Source: an uncultured Tateyamaria sp. (GTDB lineage: Bacteria; Pseudomonadota; Alphaproteobacteria; Rhodobacterales; Rhodobacteraceae). Taken from it: a DNA stretch of 64,000 nt. Made by a program: the position numbers and the translations under genes. Location: positions 62,001-126,000 of the forward strand of contig NZ_CANKXW010000005.1 in assembly GCF_947487805.1 (NCBI RefSeq), given 5' to 3'. Below the pieces are notes generated by a model. It did no database searches. It saw only the letters and a program-made list of their open reading frames with translations, and was not told where the DNA came from. This document shows, in pieces, positions 60,522-64,000 of the stretch; positions within the stretch are counted from its first letter, which is position 1; each line of letters begins with the position of its first letter.

Positions 60522-60729
60522 GTAAGTGACCTCCAAATTGATACAGATTTCCGACGGGGGATCCGCCGGTCGCGGATTTACGCCCGCATTGCGTCAAATA
60601 TCGGGTCCTGCGGCCTCTGTTTCAAGGGTTTTTCGGGGGCGCGGCGCGGTCTGGCTGCGACATTCCGACCATTTTTGTCATAAATGCCCGGATATCGCGG
60701 AAATCAGGCTCGCGCCGTGCCCTGTGTGA

Positions 60730-60945
60730 TCAGTCGCGCCATGTTGCGGGCACGTCCCAGATCGGTTTGGCGGCCTCTTTCATGGCGGCGCGTTCGCTCA
60801 GCCCGATGTCGTCCAGGGCGCGGGCGTCCAGACGGGACAGGGCGCGGCGCGAGCGCCAGACGTTGAACAGGGTGGCCAGCGAGAACGGAGCCCGTGCGGG
60901 GGCCGCGACGCGGGTGTGGCGGGCGGTTGTGTCGATCAGTGCCAT
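60730..60945 (-). CDS. DUF1127 (YjiS-like) small protein
   Basis: A 71-residue protein with a C-terminal DUF1127 domain, seen as WRSRRALSRLDARALDDIGLSERAAMKEAAKPIWD in blocks. Members are small arginine-rich proteins linked to RNA turnover and phosphate or stress adaptation in alphaproteobacteria. AAGGAGA precedes the ATG at 60945. It is divergent from the LysR gene with 124 bases between, which is the classical arrangement of a LysR regulator and its target. Confidence 0.9.
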   Translation of the reverse strand: MALIDTTARHTRVAAPARAPFSLATLFNVWRSRRALSRLDARALDDIGLSERAAMKEAAKPIWDVPATWRD

Positions 60946-60986
60946 GATGAGGTCTCCTTGGGTTAAGTGATGAATTTCTGGCGTTG

Positions 60987-61003
60987 CATCAAATCTCTTG
61001 ATG
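60987..61003. promoter_or_regulatory. Candidate LysR operator in the divergent promoter region
   Basis: CATCAA (60987-60992) and TTGATG (60998-61003) form a perfect inverted repeat with a 5-base spacer, fitting a LysR-type palindrome. A partly similar ATCA-N7-TGAT sequence lies near 61048-61064, close to the LysR start. Both are within the 124 bases between the DUF1127 and LysR genes. Confidence 0.5.
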
Positions 61004-61069
61004 TATATGGCGGAGCATGGCACATTTTAAAAACGAATGTTTGTGAGCCATTGCATCAGGATCGGTGAT

Positions 61070-61954
61070 ATGAGGAATTTGGACATAACCACGCTGCGGT
61101 CGTTTGTGGCAGTGGCGGAAAGCGGCGGGGTGACGCGGGCGGCGGGGTTCCTGCATTTGACCCAGTCGGCGGTGTCGATGCAGCTCAAGCGGCTGGAGGA
61201 GCTGTTGGGGCTGGACCTGTTTGACCGGTCGGGCCGGACCATCGCGTTGACGGCCTCTGGTGAGCAGTTGCTCGTTTATGCGCGCCGCATGGTGGCGTTG
61301 AATGACGAGGTCATTACGCGTCTGACCGATCAGGCCTATGAGGGGGAGGTCACGCTGGGCGTACCGCATGACATTGTCTATCCGGCCATCCCCCGTGTTC
61401 TGAAGCAGTTCCACGCGGCCTTTCCGCGGGTCAAGGTACAGCTCGACAGCTCTTATACACGCCGTTTGAAATCGGAATTTGCCAAGGGCGCCTGTGACAT
61501 CATCCTGACCACGGAGACCGGGTTGGACGCAGGCGGGGAAGAGCTGTGCGTGAAGCCCCTGTGCTGGGTGGGCGCGCCGGGCGGGTCGGCGTGGCGGCAG
61601 CGGCCGCTCAAGCTGGCCTTTGGGCGGCAGTGCACGTTCCGCCCGCGTGTGGTCGAACAACTGGACAGCGCGGGCATCCCCTGGGACGTGGTGGTCGAGA
61701 CCGAGAGCGACCGCACCATCGAAGCCACAGTCAGCGCCGATCTGGCAGTTCACACGATGATCGAAGGGACCGAGCCGCCGCATCTGGACCGCATTGATCA
61801 TGGCGGCGCGCTGCCGGATCTGCCGGCGCATCGGATCAACCTCTATGGCGCGACGGGGGGTACAAACGAGGTGCAGGAGGCACTGGTCGCCATGCTGCGC
61901 CGCGCCTTTACCGTGCCCGAGCCGGTGCAACTGCGGGCGGTGTCGAAAGTGTGA
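61070..61954 (+). CDS. LysR family transcriptional regulator (LrhA-like)
   Basis: A 294-residue LysR regulator. The N-terminal helix-turn-helix (residues 5-62) reads TLRSFVAVAESGGVTRAAGFLHLTQSAVSMQLKRLEELLG in blocks. The effector domain (residues 90-290) carries VTLGVPHDIVYPAIPRVLKQF. DNA-binding and GRTIALTASGEQLLVYARRM regions resemble LrhA/HexA. The ATG at 61070 (MRNLDITTL) is chosen over an upstream start at 61037 because it matches the usual N-terminus. The effector is unknown. Confidence 0.9.
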   Translation: MRNLDITTLRSFVAVAESGGVTRAAGFLHLTQSAVSMQLKRLEELLGLDLFDRSGRTIALTASGEQLLVYARRMVALNDEVITRLTDQAYEGEVTLGVPHDIVYPAIPRVLKQFHAAFPRVKVQLDSSYTRRLKSEFAKGACDIILTTETGLDAGGEELCVKPLCWVGAPGGSAWRQRPLKLAFGRQCTFRPRVVEQLDSAGIPWDVVVETESDRTIEATVSADLAVHTMIEGTEPPHLDRIDHGGALPDLPAHRINLYGATGGTNEVQEALVAMLRRAFTVPEPVQLRAVSKV

Positions 61955-62074
61955 AACTGGAACGATTCGCATCGATTCTTTCGAATTCAGCCTCTGGATG
62001 GGCAAAAAAATGCTCAGATATACTATAGATTTCGTAGGATTGACGCCGTGGTGGATTTCGAAATCGTTAATGAA

Positions 62075-62105
62075 TGCATTCACCCCTCGGTTGTGGGTGA
62101 ATGCA
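62075..62105. repeat. 11-bp perfect inverted repeat
   Basis: TGCATTCACCC (62075-62085) and GGGTGAATGCA (62095-62105) pair perfectly around a 9-base loop. The left arm also overlaps a smaller palindrome, TGAATGCATTCA (62071-62082). It could be an operator or the hairpin of an RNA. No T-run follows. Confidence 0.65.
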
Positions 62106-62182
62106 ATTGGCTAAGGTGTTGATTGCAGGTCAACAAACTGATCATGTCTGACGCGGAGCGGCGAGGGGCTAGCGGCAACTGG

Positions 62183-62196
62183 TTGAAAAATATCAA
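62183..62196 (+). promoter_or_regulatory. FNR/FixK-like box upstream of the XRE regulator gene
   Basis: TTGAAAAATATCAA matches TTGAT-N4-ATCAA at nine of ten positions. It lies 195 bases before the XRE gene ATG at 62392. The distance is long for direct activation unless the transcript has a long leader. Confidence 0.4.
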
Positions 62197-62391
62197 GAAC
62201 TGTGGATGCCCTTAACGTAACCCATGGCACGGAATGAAAGCGCTGGCACGCACGCCATGCGGGTGGTTTCCGTTGAAATGAAACCCGCCAGCGCGTAGTG
62301 TCCCGGAACAGTGTTTTAGCCAAGACATAGCGCGCTCAGGTCGTTTGCGTTGCGTGGTCCCAAGCGGCACTGCACAGAGTTGGGAGTTACC

Positions 62392-62766
62392 ATGGCACAT
62401 ATGGTTGATGTTCACGTTGGCAAGCGGATCAGGCAACGGCGTTGGCTGATCGGGATGACCCAGCAAAAGCTGGCAGACCTCGTGGGAATCAAGTTCCAGC
62501 AAATCCAGAAATACGAGACCGGCGCGAACCGGGTCAGTGCGTCCCGGCTCTGGGACATTGGCGACGCGATGGGTGTGCCAGTGGCCTTTTTCTTTGAGGG
62601 GGTGCGCGATCCCTCGCACGAGGCCGATCAGGGCCGTAGCGACGTGCCGCCCGATCTGCTGAGCGACAAGGAAGCGATGGAGCTGGTGCGGACCTATTAT
62701 GCGATCCCCGAGAACCAGCGCCGCCGTCTGTTCGAATTGGCACGGGTGCTGAGCGACGTCGCCTGA
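62392..62766 (+). CDS. XRE family transcriptional regulator
   Basis: A 124-residue helix-turn-helix protein. The XRE domain (residues 8-65) reads VGKRIRQRRWLIGMTQQKLADLVGIKFQQIQKYETGANRVSASRLWDI in blocks. The C-terminal part (LLSDKEAMELVRTYYAIPENQRRRLFELARVLSD) is a short helical tail seen in many alphaproteobacterial members. TGGGAG precedes the ATG at 62392. An upstream in-frame start at 62350 is less likely. Target genes are not known. Confidence 0.9.
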   Translation: MAHMVDVHVGKRIRQRRWLIGMTQQKLADLVGIKFQQIQKYETGANRVSASRLWDIGDAMGVPVAFFFEGVRDPSHEADQGRSDVPPDLLSDKEAMELVRTYYAIPENQRRRLFELARVLSDVA

Positions 62767-62823
62767 CCCGCGCGCTTCGCGCAGGGACTTGATTTGGATG
62801 GCGCGGTCTGGCACGCGCTGGAC

Positions 62824-63618
62824 ATGGATGATCTTCTTGATGAACTGACGGATGTGGCCGGGGCGATGGCAGACGCCGCCCGAGCGGCCATCCTGCCGCA
62901 TTTTCGCGCGCCCGATTTGCAGGCTGACAACAAGCTTGAAGGCGGGTTCGACCCCGTGACAATCGCCGACCGTGCCGCCGAAGAGGCGATGCGCGCGGTG
63001 TTGCAGGAGCGGCGTCCACAGGATGCGATCCTCGGCGAGGAGTTCGGCAACACCGAAGGGACGTCGGGCATGACCTGGGTTCTGGATCCGATTGATGGCA
63101 CGCGCGGCTTCGTGGCGGGCACCCCCACCTGGGGTGTGCTGATCGCCGTGGGGCCGGACAGCGGCCCGATCCTCGGCGTGATCGATCAGCCCTATATCGG
63201 CGAGCGTTTTGTGGGCGCGGGTGATCGGGCGTGGCTGGACGGGCCGCAGGGGCAACGAGACATACGAACACGTATGGCGCGTCCTTTGTCAGAGGCGGTG
63301 CTGTTCACCACTTTTCCCGAGGTTGGCACGGATGAGGACCGGGCAGGATTTGAGGCGGTGGCGCGCCATGTGCGGTTGGTCCGCTATGGCATGGATTGTT
63401 ACGCCTATGCGCTGGTCGCGGCCGGTCAGGTCGATCTGGTGATCGAGGCGGGGCTCAACAGCTATGACATTCAGGCCCCCATTGCCCTGATCGAGGCGGC
63501 GGGCGGCATCGTGACCGATTGGTCCGGAGGACCGGTGCACGCGGGCGGACGGGTCATCGCGGCCGCAAACGCGGACATCCATGCCCAAGCCATGCGCCAC
63601 GTGCAGAGCGTGCTGTGA
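62824..63618 (+). CDS. Inositol monophosphatase family protein, HisN-like (histidinol-phosphatase)
   Basis: A 264-residue Mg-dependent phosphatase. Metal site 1 is LGEEFGN (Glu), metal site 2 is WVLDPIDGTRGFVAGTPTWG, and the C-terminal metal Asp is in LNSYDIQAPIALIEAAGGIVTDWSG. The TRGFVAG variant is typical of HisN-type histidinol-phosphate phosphatases. ATG 62824 (MDDLLDELT) is chosen; an upstream in-frame start at 62794 also exists. It overlaps the amidohydrolase start by 4 bases (GTGA). Confidence 0.85.
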   Translation: MDDLLDELTDVAGAMADAARAAILPHFRAPDLQADNKLEGGFDPVTIADRAAEEAMRAVLQERRPQDAILGEEFGNTEGTSGMTWVLDPIDGTRGFVAGTPTWGVLIAVGPDSGPILGVIDQPYIGERFVGAGDRAWLDGPQGQRDIRTRMARPLSEAVLFTTFPEVGTDEDRAGFEAVARHVRLVRYGMDCYAYALVAAGQVDLVIEAGLNSYDIQAPIALIEAAGGIVTDWSGGPVHAGGRVIAAANADIHAQAMRHVQSVL

Positions 63619-64000
63619 CCGAGGTTCTGATCCGCAACGCGCGCCATGTCGTCACGATGGACGACACGCGCCGGGTGCTGGACGGGCAGGACATCCTGCT
63701 GCGCGACGGGGTGGTCGCGGCGATTGGCGGCGGCCTCACCACAACCGGCGAGACGGTGGATGCCAGTGCCTGCGTCGTAACGCCGGGGCTGGTGAACACG
63801 CATCACCATCTTTACCAAACGCTGACACGTGCTGTGCCCGCAGCGCAGAACGCGTTGCTTTTTGGCTGGTTGCAGACGCTGTACCCGATCTGGGCGCGGT
63901 TCACGCCCGAGCATATGTTCGTCTCGGCGCAGGTGGGGCTGGCGGAACTGGCGCTGTCGGGATGCACGCTGACCTCGGACCATCTGTACCTCTACCCCAA
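63615..64000 (+). CDS. Amidohydrolase, 8-oxoguanine deaminase/atrazine chlorohydrolase-like (5' part)
   Basis: The first 128 codons of a metal-dependent amidohydrolase, cut by the window end. LIRNARHVVTMDDTRRVLDGQDILLRDG is the beta-sandwich start, VTPGLVNTHHHLYQTLTRAVPAAQNALLFGWLQTLYPIWAR in blocks holds the metal-binding HxH and matches 8-oxoguanine deaminase and TrzN/AtzB-like enzymes. It starts with GTG overlapping the phosphatase stop, so the two are coupled. It acts on purine or triazine-like rings, by inference. Confidence 0.87.
   Translation, partial: MTEVLIRNARHVVTMDDTRRVLDGQDILLRDGVVAAIGGGLTTTGETVDASACVVTPGLVNTHHHLYQTLTRAVPAAQNALLFGWLQTLYPIWARFTPEHMFVSAQVGLAELALSGCTLTSDHLYLYP

Larger units (their letters stand above)
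61955..62391. other. 437-base AT-richer intergenic region with inverted repeats
   Basis: No gene is supported here. It is markedly richer in A and T than its surroundings. It holds an 11-bp inverted repeat (62075-62085 with 62095-62105), a 5-bp palindrome GTTGA-N7-TCAAC (62118-62134) and a near-perfect FNR-type box (62183-62196). A 23-codon open frame at 62144-62215 has no ribosome binding site. It may carry promoters, operators or a small RNA gene. Confidence 0.6.

Noticed and set aside
62144-62215. A 23-codon open frame in the intergenic gap before the XRE gene
   Set aside because: No ribosome binding site, and it runs across the FNR-like box. The composition does not look coding.

Overview
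The window reads as a chromosomal segment from an alphaproteobacterium of the family Rhodobacteraceae (Roseobacter-like). This is inferred from high GC with strong third-position bias, the ccoNOQP/ccoGHIS order with an FNR-type box, DUF2927 and DUF1127 proteins, type I secreted Ig-repeat proteins, and a class A RNase P RNA. There are no rRNAs, phage genes, insertion sequences or CRISPR arrays. Coding density is high, and many genes overlap by 4 bases (ATGA or GTGA), which points to translational coupling.

Layout. (1) 1-6130: end of the cbb3 oxidase operon (ccoO, ccoQ, ccoP), then a strong hairpin and a perfect FNR box, then the assembly operon ccoG-ccoH-ccoI-ccoS. (2) 6343-14220: a tightly coupled six-gene catabolic operon (hydantoinase/oxoprolinase A and B, a HisC-like aminotransferase, a maleate isomerase/Asp-Glu racemase family enzyme, an MmgE/PrpD protein and a D-2-hydroxyacid dehydrogenase). 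Its combined pathway I do not recognise. (3) 14290-18992: a VOC protein and the ugpBAEC glycerol-3-phosphate importer, preceded by a Pho-box-like double repeat. (4) 19036-24237: tRNA-Gly(TCC), an ABC exporter, a BON-LysM protein, an acyl-CoA synthetase and a Tat-exported CPTC thioredoxin-fold protein.

(5) 24244-33826, minus strand: a dipeptide-type ABC importer with a fused double ATPase and a linked alkaline-phosphatase-fold enzyme, then a CocE/NonD hydrolase and a glycerate kinase. Several intergenic hairpins lie between the transporter genes. (6) 34032-42688: a 1250-residue Ig-repeat surface protein with a BapA-like prefix and its complete type I secretion system (outer-membrane lipoprotein, ABC transporter, HlyD adaptor). 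(7) 42756-50198, minus strand: a nitroreductase followed by what looks like a membrane or toxic-anion stress module: zinc-ribbon membrane protein, cytochrome b561-like protein, SPFH-GYF protein, DUF2927 lipoprotein, TelA, XpaC, a 29-residue membrane peptide and TerC.

(8) 50313-60945: housekeeping genes: a RluB-type pseudouridine synthase, tadA, a UPF0173 hydrolase, a ceramidase-like protein, gatC-gatA, a lipoprotein-amidase pair, rnpB, rpmG, a P-loop kinase, an acetyltransferase, a cupin, a Bax-inhibitor-1 protein and a DUF1127 protein. (9) 61070-64000: a LysR regulator diverging from the DUF1127 gene, a 437-base AT-richer intergenic region full of inverted repeats, an XRE regulator, a HisN-like phosphatase and the start of an amidohydrolase.

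The candidates most likely to be under-described systems are the hyuAB-led catabolic operon (6343-14220) and the SPFH/TelA/XpaC/TerC module (43427-50198). All family calls are made by eye from the translated sequence; no database search was run.
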